Assembly: GCF_000513195.1 (NCBI RefSeq)
Contig: NZ_CBVI010000023.1
Span: forward strand, 1-64,000
Reading direction: 5' to 3'
DNA length: 64,000 bases
DNA from: Bacteroides timonensis
GTDB lineage: Bacteria > Bacteroidota > Bacteroidia > Bacteroidales > Bacteroidaceae
Below the pieces are notes generated by a model, which was not told the DNA's origin, ran no database searches, and saw nothing but the letters and a program-made list of their open reading frames with translations. Of the stretch, positions 1-8,487 are shown in pieces. Position 1 is the stretch's first letter, and each line of letters opens with the position of its first letter. A program made the position numbers and the translations under genes.

Positions 1-538
1 TGCTAAGACTGAAGGTATTGTAGGCTTAACTGTAGGTGCAACCTATACTTTCGGTGGCAAGAAGTTCGTAGCTTGTGGCTCGAAAGTTGATCAGAATGCT
101 ATCAACAACGAAATCAATAAGTACAGAAGTGAACTGGCACAAGCTCAGGCTGACCTGGCTAACGCTAAGAACGCTTTGGCTAACGCTAAGCCTGTAACTA
201 AGGAAGTAGTGAAGGAAATTGAAGTTGCCGGTCCTCGTGCCATCTTCTTCAAGATTGGTAGCGCTCGCATCGATGATTACGGTATGGTTAACATCCAGTT
301 GGCTGCTAAGATTCTGAAGGCTAACCCGGATAAGAAGTACAAAGTTGCCGGTTATGCTGACAAGGCTACGGGTAGCGCTTCCTGGAACCAGAAGTTGTCT
401 GAAAAACGTGCTCAGGCTGTTTACGACGCATTGATTAAGGAAGGCGTTGATAAGGATCAGCTCGAACTCGTTGGATTCGGTGGTACTGCTAACATGTTCG
501 GTAAGAACTATTTGAACCGAGTAGTAATTCTGGAATAA
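1..538 (+). CDS. OmpA-family outer-membrane protein, C-terminal part (5' end outside window)
   Basis: The reading frame is open from base 2 to the stop at 536-538, so the true start lies upstream of the window. The visible part begins with the last strand of an outer-membrane beta-barrel (GLTVGATYTFGGKKF). An Ala/Lys/Asn-rich linker with repeated LANAK-like units follows, then an OmpA C-terminal peptidoglycan-binding domain: IFFKIGSARID, then GYADKATGSASWNQKLSEKR, then the VGFGGTANMFGKNYLNRVV end. In this family the barrel sits in the outer membrane and the C-terminal domain binds peptidoglycan. An ATG at 176 is internal to the linker and is not the start. A strong terminator follows. Confidence 0.9.
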   Translation, partial: AKTEGIVGLTVGATYTFGGKKFVACGSKVDQNAINNEINKYRSELAQAQADLANAKNALANAKPVTKEVVKEIEVAGPRAIFFKIGSARIDDYGMVNIQLAAKILKANPDKKYKVAGYADKATGSASWNQKLSEKRAQAVYDALIKEGVDKDQLELVGFGGTANMFGKNYLNRVVILE

Positions 539-573
539 GATATAGGGACAAAGAGTTGTAAACTCTAAACGAA

Positions 574-607
574 GAGAGGGCGGCTAACTGATGTTAGCCG
601 CCCTCTT
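574..607. terminator. Bidirectional intrinsic terminator
   Basis: A 14-bp near-perfect stem, AGAGGGCGGCTAAC (575-588) against GTTAGCCGCCCTCT (593-606), closes a 4-base loop. T-rich sequence lies on the right and A-rich sequence on the left. It sits between two convergent genes (OmpA-family protein and PCMD protein) and can serve both. Confidence 0.85.
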
Positions 608-629
608 CATTTTATACTGAAATAATATT

Positions 630-1601
630 TTAATATACCAGTTTCACATTATCGATCCAGAGTGAATTACCGGGAGAACCTATGTATGCTCCTCCATGGC
701 TGGAAGTAAACTGCAATAATAAATGTGTAGGAGCATCTTCTTCTGTTCCCCATGCTACTTCTTTGACCGGAACACTTTCACCTTTACTATTAATTGCGTA
801 ACGTTCTTCTACTTGCAAACGCATCATATGAGGCTTATAAGCAGGATCACCGGTAATATCTCCATACATGACTGAATAAGTAGCATTATTATGCCAATCA
901 GTGGTATTATAGTAACGAACCACCATAGTCCCTACCCGCTTAGCAAAAATATTGCCATCTTTGTCTTCCCAACGCTTCTGCAAAAACAAATTCACCTCCG
1001 GGAAGTCTTTACCTTCTACGTCCGTTATCCGGCTAAAACCGGTAGCACGAATACGCTTTTCCCTATCAGACATATTAACTTTATAGTCAAACTGCACAGC
1101 GATAGGTTTCTTGGTAAAGGGAATACCGGAATTCAGCATCTTTTGCGGATTCTTTGTGCCCTTAATCGGCTCATTCACTTCCCCCAAAAACATAGAACCT
1201 GCGGCAAGTACTGTGATATCAACAATACCCAATACTTTTACGCTTTCCATACGGGTATCCATACGGGCACAGTAGCCATCACCACGCTTCTCGGGAAACA
1301 CTGAAGTATTGGTTTTAGTAATACCCGTTACACGCGCCATAACATTCGAAGTAGCCCATGGCGAACCACCCATATTCTTATAGGCCTTATTCTCACGAAT
1401 AGTTGCAGTCGGTCCGATAGCATATACATTCTTCAACGCACCACCGATAATGCCCGACTCTTTAATCTGACGGTCTATCCATTGATCCATGTCTCCGAAC
1501 GGAATCATTTCCACAGTATGCTGTTGCTGCTGTGCAAGTGCCGTTCCGCAACATAAAAAAGCGGATAGCAAACCGTACATACAAATTTTCTTCTGCATCA
1601 T
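630..1601 (-). CDS. PCMD-domain (putative carbohydrate metabolism) secreted protein
   Basis: A 323-residue exported protein. The N-terminus (KKICMYGLLSAFLCCGTALA, then QQQQ) is a signal peptide. The C-terminal half has the PCMD look: beta-rich, HLLLQFTSSHGGAYIGSPGN and a closing LWIDNVKLVY strand. PCMD proteins of Bacteroidetes are mostly uncharacterised and are thought to be carbohydrate-binding or beta-sandwich proteins. It is the last gene of the sulfate-activation operon, 19 bp after the sulfotransferase stop. That suggests a role tied to the sulfated product, such as binding or presenting it outside the cytoplasm, but this is inference. No catalytic motif is recognised. Confidence 0.7.
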   Translation of the reverse strand: MMQKKICMYGLLSAFLCCGTALAQQQQHTVEMIPFGDMDQWIDRQIKESGIIGGALKNVYAIGPTATIRENKAYKNMGGSPWATSNVMARVTGITKTNTSVFPEKRGDGYCARMDTRMESVKVLGIVDITVLAAGSMFLGEVNEPIKGTKNPQKMLNSGIPFTKKPIAVQFDYKVNMSDREKRIRATGFSRITDVEGKDFPEVNLFLQKRWEDKDGNIFAKRVGTMVVRYYNTTDWHNNATYSVMYGDITGDPAYKPHMMRLQVEERYAINSKGESVPVKEVAWGTEEDAPTHLLLQFTSSHGGAYIGSPGNSLWIDNVKLVY

Positions 1602-1620
1602 CTCATTAGCTTTTTTTTAA

Positions 1621-2727
1621 TTAAAGTTCATATTTCCACTGCTCCAATGCAAAGTTCCAGTTATCCTGAACCAATTGCACGGTGCGATCATCATATCTAT
1701 ATTTATTCTTCTTATATCCCTTCTTTCCACCTACATACTTTTCTATATCATTGCGTGCTTCAGCAAATCCGGGAATAGACAAATCGCGATAAATCTGCTC
1801 AGTCATCCCCATAGCATCCGCTTCGAAGTCTTCGAACTTCACTTCCACCAGATTACCGGCAGGAATACAAGATTTATCAGCCTCGTATTTATGATACAGT
1901 TTGGCATAAATAGAAAGAATATTCTTTTCAATTTCGTCATTACTGATGTCCTGCAACTTCAACGGCTGGATTGTATTCGTGAAGAAACTTCGGGTACTCT
2001 CGAACACCGTATAAGGATTACGCATCAGATAGATAAATTTAGCATTAGGGAACATTTTGACCAGCTCTTTCACACGTCCCGTATGGGGCGGATTCTTACT
2101 CAAGAACTGTGTTCCGTTAGTATTCCACAATGATATCTTAATCAATTTGGTAAATACTTCTTCAAAAACCTTCAGTTCCTTTTCCGTTATATCATCGAAC
2201 AGCAAATATTTATCTGCATATTCCTGCTGATACTTTGGGAGGAACCAAAAGTTATAATAGGTATAAGGCATCATATTGGCAAGTGCAAACTCTTCTTCCT
2301 GTGGCAGATCTACAGCAAGTTCCATGTTATCTGTAGGACGCTTATCAGGCATCAGCCAGCTCATGTTCTTCTTGAAGAAAGGCTGTCCCCACATCATCAG
2401 ATGCGGAAATACAGTTTGGTAAGTAGTATTATAGCCAAAATGCTTGTCGCATGAGAAGACATTATGCACAAAGGTCGTTCCGCTGCGCCAATGGCCAAGA
2501 ATGAATACCGGATCATGCTCTAGCGGTTGGGATGCCAACCGTTTCTCATAACGTCCGTTCTGTAAAGGAGCCAGTGTAGAAAGCAGACGACATACCGCCT
2601 TAGTCAAACGGTATTTGCCTTTGTATGCCGCATCAATTTCCCGTCCTTTCGTAATAGCATTAAATGTTTTCCAATCGGCTCCCACCAAAGTATTTATAGG
2701 GAGTTTGTTAAATTCCAGTAAACCCAT
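1621..2727 (-). CDS. PAPS-dependent sulfotransferase family protein
   Basis: A 368-residue cytoplasmic enzyme with no signal peptide. The 5'-phosphosulfate-binding loop is HDPVFILGHWRSGTTFVHNV (residues ~72-91). The 3'-phosphate motif is KFIYLMRNPYTVFESTRSFF, with the expected Arg and Ser. This is the Sulfotransferase_3-type fold, which transfers sulfuryl from PAPS to a hydroxyl. It lies directly downstream of cysC-cysD-cysN, which make PAPS, and cysQ, which removes the PAP by-product, is in the same operon. A closely similar arrangement surrounds B. thetaiotaomicron BT_0416, reported (from memory) to sulfate cholesterol and other steroids. A lipid or steroid acceptor is therefore plausible but not proven here. 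Confidence 0.85.
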   Translation of the reverse strand: MGLLEFNKLPINTLVGADWKTFNAITKGREIDAAYKGKYRLTKAVCRLLSTLAPLQNGRYEKRLASQPLEHDPVFILGHWRSGTTFVHNVFSCDKHFGYNTTYQTVFPHLMMWGQPFFKKNMSWLMPDKRPTDNMELAVDLPQEEEFALANMMPYTYYNFWFLPKYQQEYADKYLLFDDITEKELKVFEEVFTKLIKISLWNTNGTQFLSKNPPHTGRVKELVKMFPNAKFIYLMRNPYTVFESTRSFFTNTIQPLKLQDISNDEIEKNILSIYAKLYHKYEADKSCIPAGNLVEVKFEDFEADAMGMTEQIYRDLSIPGFAEARNDIEKYVGGKKGYKKNKYRYDDRTVQLVQDNWNFALEQWKYEL

Positions 2728-2739
2728 AATTATGGTACA

Positions 2740-4206
2740 TTATTTGATTATTTTCACTTCAATACCTTGGCGCTTCAAATCTTTCACCGCTTTTTCTATA
2801 GCTTCATAGTGTTCGGGAGCAATTTCTAACTTCGGTAAGTTCAAAACCGGAAGATCTTCAGAAAGATGCATATCCTTATCCTCTACCCTATCGATAATCA
2901 TACCGACAGCACTGGTATTATTGGTAATCGGATCAATCAGAATGAATGCACCTGTTGCCTTATTTTTTTGATAAGGATCAAAGAATAATTCTTTGGCAGT
3001 AGTAAGAACAACACGGGCTATCTGATTTAACTGCATAGGCAGATCATCAGGCGTCAATTGTCCATTATCAACGGACAACTGCTCCATCGTATTAACATCT
3101 ACTTTATATTTAATGTTACTGATGCGTGAACGACTCAAATTAGTAGTCTGCTTGATGAAGAAGGATTTATTGAGATCCATCGGTTCTTCATCCATCCACA
3201 CCAACATCGCTTCAAAGTTGCGGTCCACAACCGGCAAATTATCAGGATGTACCAACATCTCTCCTCTCGATACGTCAATCTCATCTTCCAGCGTTAAAGT
3301 TACAGATTGAGGCGGAAAAGCGTAATCCAGTTCACCGTCATACGTAACAATGCTCTTAACACGTGATTTTTTGCCTGAAGGTAACGCTATCACTTCATCC
3401 CCTTTACGTACTATCCCTGATGCAACTTTACCGCAAAAACCACGGAAATCAAGATTAGGGCGCAATACATACTGTACCGGGAAACGGAAGTCCGACAGGT
3501 TATGATCGTTATCAATATGGACAGTCTCCAAGAAATCGAGCAAAGAAATGCCATTGTACCATGGAGTGCGTTCAGACCTCTCCACTACATTATCGCCATC
3601 CAAAGCGGAGAGCGGAATACAAGTCACATCAGGAATACCCAATGGTGCAATAAACTGTTTATACTCTTTAACGATTTCATTAAAGCGCTCCTCAGAGAAG
3701 TCTACCAAGTCCATTTTATTAACAGCCAGCACCACATGCTTAATGCCCAACAAAGACACCAGAAAAGAATGACGACGCGTCTGTGTAATGACACCGGTAC
3801 GGGCATCTACAAGAATGATAGCCAGATTAGCCGTTGAACCGCCGGTAATCATATTACGCGTATATTGCTCGTGTCCCGGAGTATCAGCAATGATGAATTT
3901 ACGATTATTAGTAGAGAAATATCGATATGCCACATCAATCGTAATACCTTGTTCACGTTCTGCTTTCAGACCATCCAGCAGTAATGCGTAATCAATGTGA
4001 TCACCGGCATTTCCCATACGCTTACTATCACGTTCCAATGCATCTAACTGGTCTTCATACAATTTCTTGCTATCAAACAACAAACGCCCGATCAGCGTAG
4101 ATTTTCCATCATCCACCGAACCGGCAGTCAGAAAGCGGAGTAAGTCTTTCTGTTCGTCTTTATCCAGAAACTCCTTGATATTTAGTTTAGAGTTGTTCTC
4201 CATCAC
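2740..4206 (-). CDS. cysN: Sulfate adenylyltransferase subunit 1 (GTPase subunit)
   Basis: A 488-residue translational-type GTPase. The P-loop is [16 protein letters not shown], with [12 protein letters not shown] (G3) and NKMDLVDF (G4), followed by EF-Tu-like beta-barrel domains. With CysD it makes adenosine 5'-phosphosulfate from ATP and sulfate, with GTP hydrolysis driving the reaction. There is no fused CysC kinase domain at the C-terminus, in keeping with a separate cysC upstream. The start is MMENN; the second Met is equally possible. An unusual 108-bp gap separates it from cysD, while the other operon gaps are about 10-20 bp. Confidence 0.95.
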   Translation of the reverse strand: MMENNSKLNIKEFLDKDEQKDLLRFLTAGSVDDGKSTLIGRLLFDSKKLYEDQLDALERDSKRMGNAGDHIDYALLLDGLKAEREQGITIDVAYRYFSTNNRKFIIADTPGHEQYTRNMITGGSTANLAIILVDARTGVITQTRRHSFLVSLLGIKHVVLAVNKMDLVDFSEERFNEIVKEYKQFIAPLGIPDVTCIPLSALDGDNVVERSERTPWYNGISLLDFLETVHIDNDHNLSDFRFPVQYVLRPNLDFRGFCGKVASGIVRKGDEVIALPSGKKSRVKSIVTYDGELDYAFPPQSVTLTLEDEIDVSRGEMLVHPDNLPVVDRNFEAMLVWMDEEPMDLNKSFFIKQTTNLSRSRISNIKYKVDVNTMEQLSVDNGQLTPDDLPMQLNQIARVVLTTAKELFFDPYQKNKATGAFILIDPITNNTSAVGMIIDRVEDKDMHLSEDLPVLNLPKLEIAPEHYEAIEKAVKDLKRQGIEVKIIK

Positions 4207-4314
4207 TTTTTACTTTTTAATTGTCACCTTTATCTTCTTAAACCTAAGCATTAAAGTTCTAAAGGTCAGGTTTAAGATTCCAATCCTCAGGTTTTAATTT
4301 TTAATTCTTAATTC

Positions 4315-5223
4315 TTAAAAGTATCCCTCACGCTTTTTCTGCTCCATACTGGCATCCTGATCAAAATCGATTACACGGGTGGTACGCTCACTCTTGGTGG
4401 TAGTCATCATCTCCTCTACAATTGTCTCAATCGTATCCGCATAGCTCTCTACCGCACCAGTCAACGGCCAACAGCCCAATGTACGGAAACGTACCATTTT
4501 CATCTTTATCTGATCACGATATTTTTCAGGCAGGCGGTCATCATCTGCCATAATCAAATTACCATCAATTTCTACGCACGGACGCTCCTTGGCATAATAC
4601 AACGGAACAATAGGAATATTTTCCAAACGAATGTATTGCCAGATATCCAGCTCCGTCCAGTTACTCAACGGGAACACACGAATGCTTTCTCCCTTATGCA
4701 CACGGGCATTGTAGATATCCCACAATTCCGGACGTTGGTTCTTCGGGTCCCATTGGTGGAACTTATCACGAAAAGAAAAAATACGTTCTTTCGCACGTGA
4801 TTTCTCTTCGTCACGACGAGCACCCCCAAAAGCTGCGTCAAATTTATATTTATCCAGAGCACTCAGAAGAGCCTTAGTTTTCATCAAGTCTGTGTGTACT
4901 TTACTTCCATGAGTAAACGGTCCTACACCTGCATGAAAAGCTTCCATATTACTTTCTACGATCAGATTCCAGCCATGCTTTTTGGCATACTCATCGCGGA
5001 ATTGAATCATTTCCTTAAATTTCCACTTCGAATCGATATGCATCAACGGGAAGGGTACTTTACCCGGATAAAAGGCTTTTTCGGCAAGGCGAACCATTAC
5101 CGAAGAGTCTTTTCCAATACTATAAAGCATCACCGGATTTTCAAATTCCGCTGCCACTTCACGGATGATATGAATAGACTCTGCTTCGAGTTCTTTCAGA
5201 TGGCTCAATTTATATTCTTCCAT
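4315..5223 (-). CDS. cysD: Sulfate adenylyltransferase subunit 2 (catalytic PP-loop subunit)
   Basis: A 302-residue ATP pyrophosphatase-fold protein. The PP-loop is [16 protein letters not shown], and the sequence also carries [16 protein letters not shown] and [16 protein letters not shown], all typical of CysD. It adenylates sulfate, with CysN as its GTPase partner. Length matches the family (about 300 residues). It starts 11 bp after the cysC stop, so the two are almost certainly co-transcribed. Confidence 0.95.
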   Translation of the reverse strand: MEEYKLSHLKELEAESIHIIREVAAEFENPVMLYSIGKDSSVMVRLAEKAFYPGKVPFPLMHIDSKWKFKEMIQFRDEYAKKHGWNLIVESNMEAFHAGVGPFTHGSKVHTDLMKTKALLSALDKYKFDAAFGGARRDEEKSRAKERIFSFRDKFHQWDPKNQRPELWDIYNARVHKGESIRVFPLSNWTELDIWQYIRLENIPIVPLYYAKERPCVEIDGNLIMADDDRLPEKYRDQIKMKMVRFRTLGCWPLTGAVESYADTIETIVEEMMTTTKSERTTRVIDFDQDASMEQKKREGYF

Positions 5224-5234
5224 TTTTTATATAA

Positions 5235-5840
5235 TCACTTTTTAATCTGTATTTTCGGTAAAATGAGGTCGAGCAGTTGGTTGACTGACTCTTCCAGGCT
5301 GAGTTTTGAGGTATCTAACGTCAATGCCGGATGAAGAGGTGCTTCAAACGGAGCGGAAATCCCCGTAAAATTTTTAATCTCTCCCCGGCGTGCCTTTGCG
5401 TACAGCCCCTTTACATCCCTACGCTCACACTCAGCCAAAGGGGTACTGACATACACTTCATAGAAGTCCTCCTGCCCGATGATATTAGCCGCCATTTCTC
5501 GGATATCATTGTTAGGACTGATAAAAGCAGCAATAGTTATAATGCCTGAATCAATAAAAAGTTTGGAAACTTCTGCAATACGGCGGATATTTTCTACACG
5601 ATCAGCTTCACTAAAGCCCAAATTATTATTGATGCCGCTACGGATATTATCCCCGTCCAGAATGCGGCAAAGTAAACCTCGCTTATGCAATTCGCGCTCC
5701 AAAGCAATAGCTATCGTACTTTTACCGGAACCGCTCAATCCGGTAAACCATATCATCACACTATGCTGACCGAGAAGTTCTTCTTTATCCTCTCTCGACA
5801 ACATCCTATCAAAAATCGGATATATATTATTGTCTGTCAT
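5235..5840 (-). CDS. cysC: Adenylyl-sulfate (APS) kinase
   Basis: A 201-residue P-loop kinase. The Walker A motif is WFTGLSGSGKSTIAIALER, followed by LDGDNIRSGINNNLGFSEAD, where the Arg/Asn residues contact APS, and then FISPNNDIR and the mobile-lid region. It phosphorylates APS at the 3' position to give PAPS, the donor for sulfotransferases. It is a standalone enzyme in the operon. No PAPS reductase (cysH) or sulfite reductase is nearby, which supports PAPS use for sulfation. Confidence 0.95.
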   Translation of the reverse strand: MTDNNIYPIFDRMLSREDKEELLGQHSVMIWFTGLSGSGKSTIAIALERELHKRGLLCRILDGDNIRSGINNNLGFSEADRVENIRRIAEVSKLFIDSGIITIAAFISPNNDIREMAANIIGQEDFYEVYVSTPLAECERRDVKGLYAKARRGEIKNFTGISAPFEAPLHPALTLDTSKLSLEESVNQLLDLILPKIQIKK

Positions 5841-5850
5841 AATCTAATTA

Positions 5851-7404
5851 TTAAAAGGGCCAAATTAATGGAATAAGGAATATGGATATCAAGAAAGCTA
5901 TAATATTCAGCGGCAATCCGATACGGACAAAATCAGTGAACTTATAGTTTCCAATACCTTGCACAATCAAATTTGTCTGATAACCGATAGGTGTAGAGAA
6001 ACTGGCAGAGGCAGCCATACAGATCACTACAAAGAAAGGCATAGGGCTGACACCCATCTGCGAAGAAATGGAGAGCGCCAAAGGGAAAGCTAATGCAGCA
6101 GCGGCATTATTGGTTATCAATTCGGTAAACAAGTTCGTAATGATAAATACAGCTGCCAGCAACACCTGAGGACCGTAATGTTCAGTCATACCAATGATAT
6201 AACTTGCCACTACATCTGCCACACCGGAATTAACCATTGCTTTACTGATGGCAAAAGCACACGCAATTGTTATCAGGATATCCCATGAAATGTATTTAGT
6301 GTACTTACGGGCCGGAAAAATTTTAGTCCATGCCATAATGATAGTAGTCACAGAAACAAAGAAAAACATATCCAACTTGATATTCGGGAATGCCTCCTTC
6401 ACAACCGGCAGCTCGCCTACCGTAGCCCCGGTAATCATCAATATCAGTAATAAAAGGGCAAACCAACGTTTCCCCTTTCCGGGAACCGGTTCGTTATCTT
6501 TGCCATTGGCCAACAAAACGAACACGGAAGACTCTCCCCAAGTTTGAACAAAAGAATCATCCGCCATCACCACTAATGTATCACCCTCACGCAAAACCTC
6601 ATTATCCAGATTCTCAGTAATACTTTGTCCGCTCCGCTTTATTTCCTTAACAGCTGCTCCATAGTGACGCTGAAAATTAAACTCTCCCAACTTCTTGTTA
6701 ATACCAGGAAAACGAGGACCAAGTACAGCCTCAACCCGATGCAAACCAACATCTTCTTCCGGTTCGTCATCTTGCTTCACAGCATCCGTACGAACATCCG
6801 GCAAGAGTTTAGAAGAAAATAGAAATAAATAAATAATTCCTGCTATAGCTATGAAAATACCCACTTTGCCTAATTCAAACATAGTAAATCCTTCATAACC
6901 TGCCTCTAATATCATGCCGTGTACTACCAGGTTAGTAGAAGTCCCGATAAGAGTACATATACCCCCCAAAATAGTCACATAAGAAAGAGGTATCAAAAAC
7001 TTGGTAGCAGGTAATTTTACCGACTCTGCCCAACGCTTGATTATCGGAGAAAATATTACAACAACAGGAGTATTATTAAGAAAGGCAGAAATAAAAGAGA
7101 TAGTGGGAAGCATACGAAATTGGGCTTTAAACACAGTCGTCTTGCCCTGAGGAAGCAACTTTTTGATAACCTGTCCCAATGCTCCGGACTGACGAATACC
7201 CTCACTGACCAAAAACAGCATAGCTACGGTAATCATTCCTTTATTACTAAAACCTTCCAGCATCTCTTTGGGTGTCAGGATGCCAGCACATAAGAACAAA
7301 ACTACAACGGAAAATAGCACCATGCCGGGACGCATTTTATCCAATGCCAATGCCACCACCATGCCCAAAAGTGCCAATAGCACAAATATTATCTCAAATG
7401 TCAT
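5851..7404 (-). CDS. SLC13-family anion permease with one TrkA-C (RCK_C) domain
   Basis: A 517-residue polytopic membrane protein with about ten or more hydrophobic helices. The two transport halves are split by a soluble insert at about residues 210-290 (LHRVEAVLGPRFPGINKKL to LREGDTLVVMADDSF), which has the TrkA-C/RCK_C pattern. The repeated family signatures TFISAFLNNTPVVVIFSPI and LFTELITNNAAAALAFPLAL correspond to the SNT-like hairpin motifs of DASS/SLC13 carriers. Lying between cysQ and cysC, it is the likely sulfate importer feeding PAPS synthesis. Many bacterial relatives have two TrkA-C repeats; I see only one here. Confidence 0.85.
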   Translation of the reverse strand: MTFEIIFVLLALLGMVVALALDKMRPGMVLFSVVVLFLCAGILTPKEMLEGFSNKGMITVAMLFLVSEGIRQSGALGQVIKKLLPQGKTTVFKAQFRMLPTISFISAFLNNTPVVVIFSPIIKRWAESVKLPATKFLIPLSYVTILGGICTLIGTSTNLVVHGMILEAGYEGFTMFELGKVGIFIAIAGIIYLFLFSSKLLPDVRTDAVKQDDEPEEDVGLHRVEAVLGPRFPGINKKLGEFNFQRHYGAAVKEIKRSGQSITENLDNEVLREGDTLVVMADDSFVQTWGESSVFVLLANGKDNEPVPGKGKRWFALLLLILMITGATVGELPVVKEAFPNIKLDMFFFVSVTTIIMAWTKIFPARKYTKYISWDILITIACAFAISKAMVNSGVADVVASYIIGMTEHYGPQVLLAAVFIITNLFTELITNNAAAALAFPLALSISSQMGVSPMPFFVVICMAASASFSTPIGYQTNLIVQGIGNYKFTDFVRIGLPLNIIAFLISIFLIPLIWPF

Positions 7405-7425
7405 ACATTATACTGTATCTTGTTA

Positions 7426-8244
7426 CTATTTCATTTGCTTAGGTTCCACCACAAACCACGGATTCAGTAAATTCTCTTTATTGTAACAAAGCGGCTCTTC
7501 TTTTCCAGCCTGATAAACTTCCAATCCGGCAGCACGTGCAATAGCATGTCCTGCTGCCGTATCCCATTCCATGGTAGGTGCAAAACGAGGATATACATCC
7601 GCCTTTCCTTCGGCTACAAGGCAGATTTTAATGGAACTACCACTAGATATAAGTTCTACTTCCGAGTGTTGGCGCTTCATTTCTTCGATATAAGCCTCCG
7701 TCTCCGGAGTTAGATGCGAACGGGAAGCCACGATTACAAATTTACCTCTTTCGATAACAGAAGGCAGACGGGTAGCGGATGCAATCAATTCATCCAGTGA
7801 AGCATTTCCGCGAGAAGTTACATTGGAGAGTTTGTATGCCCCAATGCTTTCTTCTGCAAAATAAAGTTCCTGTTTCACAGGAAGATAAATAACTCCCATT
7901 ACGGGTACTGAATGATTAACCCATGCGATATTTACAGTAAACTCTCCATTTCGTTTAATAAACTCCTTGGTACCGTCCAGAGGGTCTACAATCCACAAAG
8001 CATCCCATCCACAGCGTTCTGCATAGGGTAAATGTTTCCCTTCTTCACTCAGAATGGGAAAAGGAGTATCGCACAGAAAACCGGTAATCGTTTCATGTGC
8101 CTTGCGATCCGCAATGGTTAAAGGGGAGTTATCCGCTTTTTTTTCTATTTCAAAGTCCGATGCCGGGTCATTATAGATGGAAAGAATGTCTGCACCGGCT
8201 TGCAGAGCAGCATCTATTGCGCTTAATATATATTTTTGTTCCAT
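7426..8244 (-). CDS. cysQ: 3'(2'),5'-bisphosphate nucleotidase
   Basis: A 272-residue member of the inositol-monophosphatase superfamily. The metal-binding motif is WIVDPLDGTKEFIKRNGEF and the second signature is MEWDTAAGHAIARAAGLEVY, both typical of CysQ. It hydrolyses 3'-phosphoadenosine 5'-phosphate (PAP), the inhibitory product of sulfotransferases, to AMP. As first gene of the operon it ties recycling of the by-product to PAPS production. A TAATTTTG -7 box lies about 30 bp upstream of its start. Confidence 0.93.
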   Translation of the reverse strand: MEQKYILSAIDAALQAGADILSIYNDPASDFEIEKKADNSPLTIADRKAHETITGFLCDTPFPILSEEGKHLPYAERCGWDALWIVDPLDGTKEFIKRNGEFTVNIAWVNHSVPVMGVIYLPVKQELYFAEESIGAYKLSNVTSRGNASLDELIASATRLPSVIERGKFVIVASRSHLTPETEAYIEEMKRQHSEVELISSGSSIKICLVAEGKADVYPRFAPTMEWDTAAGHAIARAAGLEVYQAGKEEPLCYNKENLLNPWFVVEPKQMK

Positions 8245-8273
8245 ATATGGTATCTATACTTACACATAGTGTG

Positions 8274-8301
8274 CAAAATTAAAAACTTTTTCATCCTCAA
8301 A
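8274..8301 (-). promoter_or_regulatory. Candidate promoter of the sulfation operon
   Basis: Read on the minus strand, TAATTTTG (8274-8281) fits the Bacteroides -7 consensus TAnnTTTG. TTTG (8298-8301) lies 16 bp further upstream; the usual gap is about 19. The predicted start is about 23 bp from the cysQ ATG. Nothing else is obvious in the rest of 8245-8373. Confidence 0.45.
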
Positions 8302-8373
8302 AGTTTCCGAGCTTCGTTTTATAACTTCTTTTAAACTACCTAATACATTTATAAGCACTTTTCACAATCAATA

Positions 8374-8416
8374 AATCGAAAAAGGAACTCCAAACGTTGA
8401 AGTTCCTTTTTCGATT
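8374..8416 (-). terminator. Intrinsic terminator of the PUL1 left operon
   Basis: A 16-bp stem (8374-8389 paired with 8401-8416: AATCGAAAAAGGAACT against AGTTCCTTTTTCGATT) lies about 70 bp past the GH109 stop on the minus strand. It is followed on that strand by T-rich sequence. It probably ends the long leftward PUL1 transcript. Confidence 0.75.
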
Positions 8417-8487
8417 CAAAAACAGCTTCTTCTCCAGACTGTTTTTATTTTAGATTTGCGCTACTTTTACCTAATCTCTACTTACAT

